NCBI GenBank assembly: GCA_964444885.1
Contig: CAYUIZ010000115.1
Coordinates: 1-9,131, forward strand
Length of the DNA: 9,131 nucleotides
Reading direction: 5' to 3'
DNA from: CAYRGQ01 sp964444885
Lineage (GTDB): Bacteria; Bacteroidota; Bacteroidia; Sphingobacteriales; Sphingobacteriaceae
This document shows, piece by piece, positions 1-5,617 of the stretch. The translations under genes were made by a program, and so were the position numbers. Below the pieces are notes generated by a model. That model was not told the DNA's origin, made no database searches, and saw only the letters and a list, made by a program, of their open reading frames with translations. Within the stretch, counting starts at the first letter, position 1; each line of letters starts with the position of its first letter.

Positions 1-372
1 GATTTTCTTGGAATACCCGGCAAGCGGAAAAACGAAGGTATTGCCCACAATGGCAAACTGATAACCGCGCTGCCCGGCTTGTACGTCGAGGTAGGGCTTG
101 TTTTGGAAGACGTTTGCATCGATATCGCCTTGGTGAAGGGCTTCGTTGGGCAGCACGTAATCATTAAAGGCCACCAACTCCACGTCGAGGCCAAAGCGTT
201 CCTTCGCTACTTCCTGCGCGGCCTGCGCCAGGGCGTATTCGGGTCCGGACTGTACGCCAACTTTAATGTAGTTCGGATTATCATTGCGGGCGCTTCCGCA
301 ACCGATGGTCACTGAAATAAACAAGGCCAAGACCCAAAGGCTGGCTTTCCGGATGATAAGCGTTGTATGCAT
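1..372 (-). CDS. metQ: MetQ, D/L-methionine-binding lipoprotein of the MetNIQ ABC importer (3' end outside window)
   Basis: This is the substrate-binding lipoprotein that captures methionine outside the inner membrane and delivers it to MetI. The visible 124 residues begin with a lipoprotein signal (basic IIRK, hydrophobic stretch, lipobox TIGC with Cys25). The NlpA/MetQ core follows: YIKVGVQSGPEYA, then VELVAFNDYVLPNEAL, then the family-typical GDIDANVFQNKPYLD. The gene runs off the left edge, so the C-terminal half is not seen. Start choice is uncertain: an in-frame ATG at 393, directly after the metI stop (TAAATG), would add seven residues before the same signal peptide. I prefer 372 because it gives a normal-length lipoprotein signal. 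It is the last visible gene of a metN-metI-metQ operon. The family assignment is firm; methionine specificity is inferred from the operon and from the NIL domain of MetN. Confidence 0.93.
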   Translation of the reverse strand, partial: MHTTLIIRKASLWVLALFISVTIGCGSARNDNPNYIKVGVQSGPEYALAQAAQEVAKERFGLDVELVAFNDYVLPNEALHQGDIDANVFQNKPYLDVQAGQRGYQFAIVGNTFVFPLAGYSKKI

Positions 373-393
373 GTAAAAAGTGTATGAAGTCAT

Positions 394-1050
394 TTATTTT
401 CGATGGTCAAACCGCTTCGACAGCGTGTCGCCCAAAAATTGGATGAGGAAAACCAATGCCACCAGCAGCACCAGCACCGTATTCATGACCACGACATCGT
501 AGCCCACATAGCCGTACTGGTAACCAATCTGGCCCAAACCACCCGCGCCCACGGCACCACCCATGGCGGAATAGCCGACCAAAGCGATAAGCGTGATGCT
601 GGCCGCATTAATAATGGAAGGCATGGCTTCGGGTAGGAGGACTTTGCGAACAATCTGGAACGGCGTTGCGCCCATCGCCCGGGCCGCTTCGACCAGCCCG
701 CGCGGCACTTCCAGCAGGCTGTTTTCGACCATGCGCGCCACGAAAGGCGCTGCGCCTACGCTTAGTGGAACCAAGGCAGCCTGCACGCCGATGGACGTAC
801 CCACGAGCATCCGCGTAAAGGGAATCATCCACACGATCAGGATGATGAACGGTATGGCACGAAACACATTGACAAATAAGGCCAGCGAACGGTTGAAGGC
901 GGGGTTTTCGAGCAATTGGCCTTTTTGGGTCAAATAAAGCATGACACCCGCCGGTAAGCCTATCACGAATCCAAAAAAACCCGACACGAAGGTCATCACG
1001 ATGGTTTCCCACGTGCCGCGCACCAACATCCACAGCATGGCTTCAGACAT
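394..1050 (-). CDS. metI: MetI, methionine ABC transporter permease
   Basis: This is the inner-membrane permease subunit of the MetNIQ methionine importer; two copies form the channel. The product is 218 aa, about the family's usual length, with five predicted membrane segments. The EAA loop (EAARAMGATPFQIV, from residue 121), which docks to the ATPase, is intact. The C-terminal half carries the family-typical YSAMGGAVGAGGLG. The start MSEAML is chosen because it matches the usual MetI N-terminus and overlaps the metN stop by 8 bp, suggesting translational coupling. A longer reading frame upstream would only add 54 residues from inside metN in another frame. The metQ ATG follows at once or after about 20 bases, so all three genes are very probably co-transcribed. 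Confidence 0.95.
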   Translation of the reverse strand: MSEAMLWMLVRGTWETIVMTFVSGFFGFVIGLPAGVMLYLTQKGQLLENPAFNRSLALFVNVFRAIPFIILIVWMIPFTRMLVGTSIGVQAALVPLSVGAAPFVARMVENSLLEVPRGLVEAARAMGATPFQIVRKVLLPEAMPSIINAASITLIALVGYSAMGGAVGAGGLGQIGYQYGYVGYDVVVMNTVLVLLVALVFLIQFLGDTLSKRFDHRK

Positions 1051-2074
1051 ATCCCAATAGCTTGACCTTAATTTGACGTTCTTGTATAAACCGAATTGCC
1101 TCCGACCACTGTGTTGGCGTGCCGAACAATTCGAGCAGCATGAGTCCGAATTTGACACCGCCGGCGTAGTCGATCTGCGAGCTGACGATCTGAAAATCAA
1201 TCGCCATTTCACGCGCCAGGGCAGACAGCACCGGTTGGTCAGCCTTACCTCCAGCTATTTCCAACTGAAGCAACGGCCGCTTGCCTTCGGCCGGTTCGAC
1301 CGACAGGCGTTCGCGGTAGGCGAACGGAATTTCGATATGCAGGGCCGTCGTGATGAACTGTTTTGCGAGCTCAGTCTCCGGATTGGAAAAAACCGCGGCC
1401 ACCGAGCCGTGCTCCACGAGCTTCCCCTGGCTAATAATCGCCACATCGTCGCACACCGCCTTCACGACATCCATTTCATGGGTGATCAGGAGCACCGTCA
1501 GGCCCAGCCTCCGGTTGATATCCTTGATCAGCGCCAGAATCGACCGGGTGGTTGCGGGGTCCAATGCGCTGGTGGCTTCATCGCAGAGCAATACTTTGGG
1601 ATTATTGGCCAGCGTGCGCGCGATCGCGACCCGCTGTTTCTGCCCACCCGACAAACTGGACGGATAGTCCTGCGCTTTATCCTGCAGGCCGACCAGATCG
1701 AGCAGTTCGTCGACCCGCTGCTTGATGGCAGCCCGGGAAAACCCAGCTATTTCCAACGGAAATGCAATGTTGCCGAACGCCGTCCGCGATGACAGCAGGT
1801 TGAAATGCTGGAAAATCATGCCGATTTGCTGCCGGGCTACCGCAAGTTTAGCGGCCGGCAGGGCAGTGAGTTCCTCACCATCTACCCACACACGCCCCGC
1901 GGAGGGACGCTCCAGCAGGTTTACACAACGGATAAGCGTGCTCTTGCCGGCTCCAGAAGCACCAATGACGCCAAATATCTTGCCCTTCGGTACGTTGAGC
2001 GATACCCCGTCCAATGCCGTGAATGGTTGTTTGCTTCGGTAGTAGATTTTGGATATGCCATCCAGCTCGATCAT
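1043..2074 (-). CDS. metN: MetN, methionine ABC transporter ATP-binding protein
   Basis: This cytoplasmic ATPase drives methionine import. The 343-aa protein contains all ABC motifs in order: Walker A GASGAGKST (38-46), Q-loop Gln89, signature LSGGQ (141-145), Walker B VLLCDE (161-166) and H-loop His199. A C-terminal NIL domain (about 266-343) ends in KVKLLGYV. In the E. coli homologue this domain binds methionine and inhibits transport (trans-inhibition), so uptake here is probably feedback-controlled. The start MIELDGISK is the normal MetN N-terminus. It is the first gene of the operon; the ATG lies only four bases after a TAnnTTTG promoter-like box, so the message may be leaderless or nearly so. 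I see no SAM riboswitch in front of it. No motif residue appears to be lost. Confidence 0.97.
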   Translation of the reverse strand: MIELDGISKIYYRSKQPFTALDGVSLNVPKGKIFGVIGASGAGKSTLIRCVNLLERPSAGRVWVDGEELTALPAAKLAVARQQIGMIFQHFNLLSSRTAFGNIAFPLEIAGFSRAAIKQRVDELLDLVGLQDKAQDYPSSLSGGQKQRVAIARTLANNPKVLLCDEATSALDPATTRSILALIKDINRRLGLTVLLITHEMDVVKAVCDDVAIISQGKLVEHGSVAAVFSNPETELAKQFITTALHIEIPFAYRERLSVEPAEGKRPLLQLEIAGGKADQPVLSALAREMAIDFQIVSSQIDYAGGVKFGLMLLELFGTPTQWSEAIRFIQERQIKVKLLGYV

Positions 2075-2078
2075 CCCG

Positions 2079-2086
2079 CAAAAATA
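2079..2086 (-). promoter_or_regulatory. Putative Bacteroidota -7 box for metNIQ
   Basis: The minus strand reads TATTTTTG, matching the Bacteroidota -7 consensus TAnnTTTG, followed by CGGG and the metN ATG. No TTTG or TTG element lies about 19-20 bp upstream, so only half of the promoter consensus is seen. If used, transcription would begin at or next to the start codon. Confidence 0.4.
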
Positions 2087-2211
2087 GTGTTTTAATCAAG
2101 AAAACAGGCCTAAACAGGTAGGGAAATCGCTTTCAAACGTCTATACCCCCCAAGGGCTCTCGATTGCTAGCCCCGAAGGGCTGTCCTATTGCCCCGGGTT
2201 TCAATCCGAGT

Positions 2212-2467
2212 GCTAGGAAAGAAGAACTAATCGTTTTGGCGAATATATGGTAAAACCGAACAGGCAGGCAAAATTAGTGACAAAGCAGTTGCTTTTAAAA
2301 AGTTTCTAACCCCGAAGGGGTGTCGTTATTATAGCCCCGGGTTTCAACCCGAGGGCTAGGAAAGAAGAACTAATCGTTTTGGCGAATATATGGTAAAACC
2401 GAACAGGCAGGCAAAATTAGTGACAAAGCAGTTGCCTTTAAAAAGTTTCTAACCCCGAAGGGATGTC
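2212..2467. repeat. Two tandem copies of a 143-bp unit
   Basis: Positions 2212-2324 and 2355-2467 align at a fixed offset of 143 bp over 113 bp. I see only two substitutions, T2293/C2436 and G2320/A2463. The similarity continues more loosely through the next hairpin. Near-identity implies recent duplication or gene conversion. Confidence 0.9.
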
Positions 2468-2499
2468 CTATTGCTAGCCCCGAAGGGATGTCCTATTGC
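2453..2499. repeat. 25-bp tandem duplication inside the repeat unit
   Basis: CCCCGAAGGGATGTCCTATT followed by GC occurs at 2453 and again at 2478, joined by TAG. The second copy leads directly into the main hairpin. The other array units carry only one such segment, so this is a local duplication within the unit. Confidence 0.8.
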
Positions 2500-2542
2500 C
2501 CCGGGTTTCAACCCGGGGGCTAGAAATGAAGAACCAATCGTT

Positions 2543-2642
2543 NNNNNNNNNNNNNNNNNNNNNNNNNNNNNNNNNNNNNNNNNNNNNNNNNNNNNNNNNN
2601 NNNNNNNNNNNNNNNNNNNNNNNNNNNNNNNNNNNNNNNNNN
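2543..2642. other. Assembly gap of exactly 100 N, flanked by a 55-bp direct repeat
   Basis: The run is exactly 100 N, a common placeholder for a scaffold gap of unknown size. The last 55 bases before it (2488-2542) are identical to the first 55 bases after it (2643-2697). The true number of repeat units here is unknown. Confidence 0.95.
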
Positions 2643-2758
2643 ATGTCCTATTGCCCCGGGTTTCAACCCGGGGGCTAGAAATGAAGAACCAATCGTTTTG
2701 GCGGAAATTTTGCCCTTTTTAGCAAAATTTGTGACAAAACAACTAATTAGGAAAGAAT

Positions 2759-2792
2759 GACCATATTCCCTAGGGAAGACACCTTGATGGTC
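2759..2792. other. Nested palindromes between the repeat array and the 79-aa gene
   Basis: GACCAT (2759-2764) and ATGGTC (2787-2792) form a 6-bp inverted repeat enclosing the perfect 12-bp palindrome TTCCCTAGGGAA (2766-2777). This could be a weak terminator about 100 bp downstream of the minus-strand gene ending at 2896, a protein-binding site, or a decayed repeat edge. No long T-run follows on either strand. The remaining bases from about 2793 to 2895 show nothing I can identify. Confidence 0.3.
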
Positions 2793-2895
2793 TAGGAATC
2801 CGAAAAAACAGTGACATCGTCGACCAAAATCAAGAGCCCTACATGGGCGGTTTGGGAAATTCCACCGACTACCACGGGCAGGGCCGCCACATTTC

Positions 2896-3135
2896 CTATC
2901 CAACGTAATCCGCGATCGCTTCGCCGACTTGCCGCACGGCGTCTGCGGGCAAGTCGCCCCAAATTTGCACCCAGCCCTCAACTGGATCGTGCCGCAACTG
3001 ACTGATCGCCGCGCCGTTCAAATAACAGTAGTACAGCGGTACGCTGTCCGTCGTTTCGTCGGGTTCGATGGTCACCGACCGACCGTCAAATTGACCCGCA
3101 ATACTGAGTTCGAATGATTTTTCTGCTTGTTCCAT
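2896..3135 (-). CDS. Small conserved-looking hypothetical protein (79 aa)
   Basis: I cannot assign a family name or function. The 79-aa product is acidic, with no signal peptide or membrane segment, so it is probably cytoplasmic. It opens with a beta-like FELSIAGQF, continues through VTIEPDETTD and LYYCYLNGAAISQLRHD, then WVQIWGDLP, and ends in a short helix (ADAVRQVGEAIADYV). Clean amino-acid composition, sensible codon use and the Trp-rich GWVQIWGD motif support a real gene rather than a shadow frame. The start ATG at 3135 is the only one giving a full domain. No TAnnTTTG box is seen in the 90 bp upstream. An inverted pair CCCCT/AGGGG lies just ahead of the start. It is preceded on the same strand by the DUF4180 gene, 121 bp away, so an operon is possible but not shown. 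Confidence 0.75.
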   Translation of the reverse strand: MEQAEKSFELSIAGQFDGRSVTIEPDETTDSVPLYYCYLNGAAISQLRHDPVEGWVQIWGDLPADAVRQVGEAIADYVG

Positions 3136-3256
3136 GGGATAGCCCCTTTTTTACCGTATGAACAGGGGTAGGAGGGAAAGGTTCTTCCGAAAACGAAAAA
3201 GGCATACACGGACAGCACGGTGGGCTGATCGTCCGGGACGTCAATACCGCGATTCC

Positions 3257-3616
3257 CTAGCGTGAAAGCGCGTGCAACGCTGCTTCGACAGTGGGCAAAA
3301 AATTGACTTGCTTTCCTTGGTTGCTTTCCGCCATAAAATCGCGGATGCTCGGACTCGTGAATTTGGTGAAATCACCGACAATCACCAGCCTGACGCGGTA
3401 GTTGGAAAACTTCTGCAGGATTTCCCCGGCTATTTTGGTCTTGAGGTCGAAAAAGGCGGGTGTCAGCTGGTGTTCATGTATAATCACGCGATCAAAACCT
3501 TGGTAATAAACGTTCCCGATGAGGTCAATCCCGTCTTGTTCCTGATGGATCACCGTGCTATCCGCAAATAATTCCGCGATATCCGTTTCTCCGACAAGGT
3601 GGGTTTTGAAGTGCAT
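3257..3616 (-). CDS. DUF4180 domain protein
   Basis: This 119-aa cytoplasmic protein matches the DUF4180 family over its whole length. Characteristic segments are EQDGIDLIGNVYYQGFDRVIIHE (26-48), FFDLKTKIAGEILQKFSNY (55-73), VRLVIVGDF (75-83), IRDFMAESNQGKQVNFL (91-107) and a C-terminal helix. The alternation of hydrophobic strands and helices resembles a small alpha/beta fold like STAS or SpoIIAA-type domains; that resemblance is my inference, and the biochemical function of the family is unknown to me. The ATG at 3616 gives the expected family N-terminus (MHFKTHLVGETDIAEL). A TAnnTTTG box lies 24 bp upstream. The gene is divergent from the Smr-domain gene, with one hairpin-repeat copy between them. 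Confidence 0.9.
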   Translation of the reverse strand: MHFKTHLVGETDIAELFADSTVIHQEQDGIDLIGNVYYQGFDRVIIHEHQLTPAFFDLKTKIAGEILQKFSNYRVRLVIVGDFTKFTSPSIRDFMAESNQGKQVNFLPTVEAALHALSR

Positions 3617-3640
3617 AGCTAGCTCGTGTATTCGTTCCTA

Positions 3641-3648
3641 CAAACATA
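3641..3648 (-). promoter_or_regulatory. Putative -7 box for the DUF4180 gene
   Basis: The minus strand reads TATGTTTG, a match to TAnnTTTG, with 24 bases between it and the ATG at 3616. That is a normal leader length. I find no TTTG at the expected -33 distance. Confidence 0.45.
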
Positions 3649-3673
3649 GTGAAAGAAACTGGGGAATCGACGC

Positions 3674-3758
3674 TAAAACGTCGCTAACCCCCGGAGCGGC
3701 GCCTGTTTTTAGCCCCGGGTTTCAACTATTTCTAGTCCCGGGTTTCAATCCGGGAGCT
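3674..3758. repeat. Dispersed copy of the hairpin repeat, with a partial internal duplication
   Basis: The element begins AAAACGTCGCTAACCCCCGG, passes a degenerate first hairpin, then carries TAGCCCCGGGTTTCAAC followed by TATTTC (3710-3732). A second start of the same core, TAGTCCCGGGTTTCAATCC, closes with GGGAGCT (3733-3758). So the first half-hairpin is duplicated as a 23-bp unit that has no right arm of its own. The element fills the divergent region between the DUF4180 and Smr genes and ends about 30 bp before the Smr promoter box. Confidence 0.85.
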
Positions 3759-3787
3759 TTATCCGCCCGCATTGTGCCCAGGTTTCT

Positions 3788-3795
3788 TATCTTTG
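3788..3795 (+). promoter_or_regulatory. Putative -7 box immediately ahead of the Smr-domain gene
   Basis: TATCTTTG matches TAnnTTTG. Only CCACT separates it from the ATG at 3801, so the transcript would be leaderless or nearly so. No clear -33 TTTG is present at the usual distance. Confidence 0.45.
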
Positions 3796-3800
3796 CCACT

Positions 3801-4091
3801 ATGGCTCGCGTCTCCGAAATTGATCTCCATACCTCCGCATTCCTGCGGAATACGTCCGGGCTCTATCCCGAAGACCTCGTCACGCACAGTATCGATCGGA
3901 TGCGCACGGCACTTAACCAAGCCGTACAGCGCGGCGACAAAGAAATTCGCTTCATCCACGGCCTGGGCAACGGCACGCTCAAAGAACGCGTGTACCACGA
4001 ACTCCGCGTGTACCAGAAAGACGGATTAATTGAGTCCTTCGAACCCTCTTTTTTCAATAAGGGAGTCGTCAATGTGATCATCCGGTTTTGA
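3801..4091 (+). CDS. Stand-alone Smr (small MutS-related) domain protein
   Basis: The 96-aa protein is essentially one Smr domain. It shows the N-terminal EIDLHTSAFL (6-15, with the DLHT motif) and the hallmark FIHGLGNGTLK (51-61), matching the family's HGxGxG signature; conserved residues of both motifs are present. Known Smr domains act as nucleases on DNA or RNA, either at the end of MutS2 or alone. Which nucleic acid this protein acts on cannot be told. I start at 3801 because it places the domain at residue 1 and follows a TAnnTTTG box. A longer in-frame reading from 3555 would translate the hairpin repeat and is implausible. No SD is seen. The frame ends 210 bp before metA on the same strand. 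Confidence 0.88.
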   Translation: MARVSEIDLHTSAFLRNTSGLYPEDLVTHSIDRMRTALNQAVQRGDKEIRFIHGLGNGTLKERVYHELRVYQKDGLIESFEPSFFNKGVVNVIIRF

Positions 4092-4114
4092 CCGTCCCGA
4101 GTCAAGAAAATCGC

Positions 4115-4160
4115 TGATAAAACGTATTTAACCCGGAAACTGCGTCATAATTATCGCGCT
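4115..4160. repeat. Possible decayed copy of the hairpin repeat
   Basis: AAAACGTATTTAACCCGGAA resembles the left edge of the two other dispersed copies (AAAACGTCGCTAACCCCCGG at 3676 and AAAACGTCTAAAATCCCGAG at 5910). The main TAGCCCC hairpin is not recognisable afterwards. It may be a degraded insertion, or chance similarity. Confidence 0.35.
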
Positions 4161-4275
4161 TGGCCAACGCCCCCCGCGAAAGGTGACGGCCACGAATCGA
4201 CAAAATCCAATTATATCGAAATCGAAACCACACGAAATTGATTTTTACCAGCCCGCAAAAAATCCGTATTTTCGT
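4161..4275 (+). promoter_or_regulatory. Structured leader region upstream of metA
   Basis: Two inverted repeats lie in the 210-bp gap before metA. The first is TGGCC (4161-4165) with GGCCA (4188-4192). The second is a nested AT-rich stem: outer ACGAAAT (4232-4238) with ATTTTCGT (4268-4275, one bulge), and inner GATTTTT (4240-4246) with AAAAATC (4258-4264). The latter sits 15 bases before the Shine-Dalgarno sequence, so it could influence metA translation. I cannot match it to a known riboswitch by eye. Confidence 0.4.
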
Positions 4276-4290
4276 AATCAATAAAAAAAA

Positions 4291-4304
4291 GGAGAGACGT
4301 CTTG
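4291..4304 (+). promoter_or_regulatory. Shine-Dalgarno sequence and TTG start of metA
   Basis: GGAGAG preceded by an A-run (AAGGAGAG) lies five bases before TTG at 4302. It is the only strong SD in the window. It supports the TTG start, which gives the canonical MetA N-terminus MPVKIPNSLPA; the next in-frame ATG, at 4368, would remove conserved residues. Confidence 0.8.
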
Positions 4305-5246
4305 CCAGTAAAGATTCCAAATAGCCTGCCTGCCATTGAGCTGCTGAAGAAGGAGAATATATTCGTAATGAATGAGTTGCGTGCTAACCAACAGGACATA
4401 CGACCGATGCGCGTGGTGATTCTCAACCTGATGCCGCTCAAGATCTCGACGGAGACCGATTTTATACGACTGCTGTCAAACAACCCGTTGCAGGTGGAGA
4501 TTCAGTTCGTACACCTGGACACCCACACGCCGCGCAATACGCCTGCCGAGCACCTCGAGGCCTTTTACAAGGGGTTCCACGAAATTTCGGACAGTTACTA
4601 CGACGGAATGATCATTACGGGGGCGCCCGTGGAGCTATTGCCCTTCGAAGAGGTTTCGTACTGGAAAGAAATCAAGACGATTTTTGACTGGGCACGCACG
4701 CATGTAACGTCGACGCTCTATATCTGCTGGGCCGCGCAGGCCGCGCTGTATCACTTCTACGGTGTACAGAAAACCCCGCTCGGAAGTAAGCTTTTCGGTG
4801 TGTTTAAGCATCAGGCACGGGACAAGCGCCACCCGCTGTTTCGGGGCTTTGACGACGAATTCCATATTCCCCACAGCCGACACACCACGCTGTCAGAAGC
4901 GGACATAAGCCGTACCAATGAACTGGAAATACTCGCTGCCTCTGACCAAGCCGGCGCGGCGATCCTCGCTTCACGAGGTGGGCGCGAATTTTACCTGACC
5001 GGACATTCCGAATACGCGTCGACAACGTTGCACGAAGAATATCTACGGGACATGGAGAAAGGTGATGCGATCGAACCCCCGGCAAACTATTACGAAGGAA
5101 ATGACCCAAACAACCCGCCTGTGGTGCGGTGGGCCGGCCATGCCAACTTGCTATTCAATAATTGGCTGAACTATTTCGTGTACCAGGAAACCCCATACGA
5201 CCTGAGCGAAGTCCCCAGCATGGGCGCGCTCAAGCAGGAGGGGTAA
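4302..5246 (+). CDS. metA: MetA, homoserine O-acyltransferase (predicted acetyl-CoA specific)
   Basis: This enzyme activates homoserine by O-acylation, the first committed step from homoserine to methionine, in the cytoplasm. The 314-aa protein is full length for the MetA family, from MPVKIPNSLPA to YFVYQETPYD near the C-terminus. Catalytic residues are in place: Cys142 (YICWAAQAA), His235 and Glu237 (LTGHSEYAS). Residue 111, in TGAPVE, is Glu. In characterised MetA enzymes, Gly111 gives succinyl-CoA use (E. coli) and Glu111 gives acetyl-CoA use (Bacillus cereus), so I predict O-acetylhomoserine as product. Translation starts at TTG with a strong SD. No sulfhydrylase or cystathionine synthase lies beside it. 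The methionine importer is about 2.3 kb away on the other strand. The gene is probably transcribed alone; downstream genes face it. Confidence 0.95.
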   Translation: MPVKIPNSLPAIELLKKENIFVMNELRANQQDIRPMRVVILNLMPLKISTETDFIRLLSNNPLQVEIQFVHLDTHTPRNTPAEHLEAFYKGFHEISDSYYDGMIITGAPVELLPFEEVSYWKEIKTIFDWARTHVTSTLYICWAAQAALYHFYGVQKTPLGSKLFGVFKHQARDKRHPLFRGFDDEFHIPHSRHTTLSEADISRTNELEILAASDQAGAAILASRGGREFYLTGHSEYASTTLHEEYLRDMEKGDAIEPPANYYEGNDPNNPPVVRWAGHANLLFNNWLNYFVYQETPYDLSEVPSMGALKQEG

Positions 5247-5317
5247 GGCGTGGCATTGCAGTCCGCGCGATCGAGGCCGCGTTAAATCAGTTCAACAAAC
5301 GTAAGTAAGACGGGTTA

Positions 5318-5617
5318 CTACACACTCCCTTTGTGCCAAACATCTTCATAGGCTTCGGCGTGCCTCCTGAACTGGGCATGCACATAGGGGCAGAGTGGCG
5401 CGATCATCAACTGCTGTTCCCGCGCGTGGCTCACCACTTTCTCCAGTAGGATTTTTGCGAAGCCCCGGCCGGCAAAGGCCTCATCGACTTCCGTGTGGTA
5501 TACCGTCAGAATACCGTCTTTAATCGCAAGATCCATTTTTCCCGCTTTGACACCGTCGGTATACAATTGTAATTCCCCGACGTTGTGTCCGTTAAGTGCC
5601 AGTTTCGTAGTTTCCAT
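5318..5617 (-). CDS. YjdJ-type GNAT-fold N-acetyltransferase
   Basis: The 99-aa protein belongs to the short GNAT subfamily (Acetyltransf_CG, E. coli YjdJ type). After an N-terminal strand region come GILTVYHTEVDEAFAGRGFAK (35-55), which contains the acetyl-CoA pyrophosphate loop AGRGFAK, and a helix ILLEKVVSHAREQ. IAPLCPYVHAQFRRH (72-86) with Cys76 is the region typical of this subfamily. The substrate is unknown. The ATG at 5617 lies inside the end of the upstream Fe-S gene, a 26-bp overlap pointing to translational coupling. Pairing of YjdJ-type GNAT with YjdI-type Fe-S protein also occurs in E. coli, so the two probably act together. The gene is convergent with metA across 71 bp, where I see no strong terminator. 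Confidence 0.9.
   Translation of the reverse strand: METTKLALNGHNVGELQLYTDGVKAGKMDLAIKDGILTVYHTEVDEAFAGRGFAKILLEKVVSHAREQQLMIAPLCPYVHAQFRRHAEAYEDVWHKGSV

Larger units (their letters stand above)
2136..2745. repeat. Intergenic array of REP-like GC-rich hairpin repeats (contains the assembly gap)
   Basis: This stretch holds no credible gene; short frames in it simply translate the repeat (PGFNPG-like peptides). At least four copies of a core hairpin are present, with arms of the type TAGCCCCGGGTT and AACCCGGGGGCTA; their CCCC starts at 2192, 2335, 2499 and 2654. Upstream of the core are smaller CCCCGAAGGG hairpins (for example 2169-2182 and 2309-2321). Downstream is an AT-richer tail containing AACTAATCGTTTTGGCG, then GCAAAATTAGTGACAAA. 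The first copy is the most diverged (TCAATCCGAG). The layout, two hairpins plus spacer in intergenic DNA, resembles bacterial REP/BIME elements. I see no transposase or RAYT gene in the window. The array lies between the metN promoter and the end of the next minus-strand gene. Confidence 0.85.

Noticed and set aside
1051..1212. 54-residue N-terminal extension of MetI
   Set aside because: It lies wholly inside metN in another frame and is rich in Ser and Cys; MSEAML is the family's normal start.
1073..2095. Long plus-strand frames opposite metN
   Set aside because: They are antisense shadows of a clearly coding, motif-complete ATPase gene.
2471..2722. Open frames across the repeat array and the N gap
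   Set aside because: They translate the hairpin repeat and the N run (PGFNPG-like peptides) and have no protein-like features. Treat similar database hits as spurious.
2136..2745. CRISPR array
   Set aside because: Units are 143 bp with nearly identical spacers between hairpins; there are no short regular repeats with unique spacers and no cas genes.
3555..3800. Longer N-terminus for the Smr protein
   Set aside because: The extension translates the 5' end of DUF4180 in antisense and then the hairpin repeat. A promoter-like box and a natural domain start at 3801 argue for the short form.
4112..4160. SAM-II riboswitch core from the ATTTAACC motif
   Set aside because: ATTTAACC recalls the SAM-II loop, but the flanking stem is weak, the site is about 160 bp from the metA SD, and the same stretch aligns better to the left edge of the hairpin repeat.
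5252..5308. Short frame reading GIAVRAIEAALNQFNKRK then stop, just after metA
   Set aside because: It looks like the C-terminal helix of a lost protein, but there is no upstream continuation or start. MetA itself is complete at 5246, so I do not call a pseudogene.
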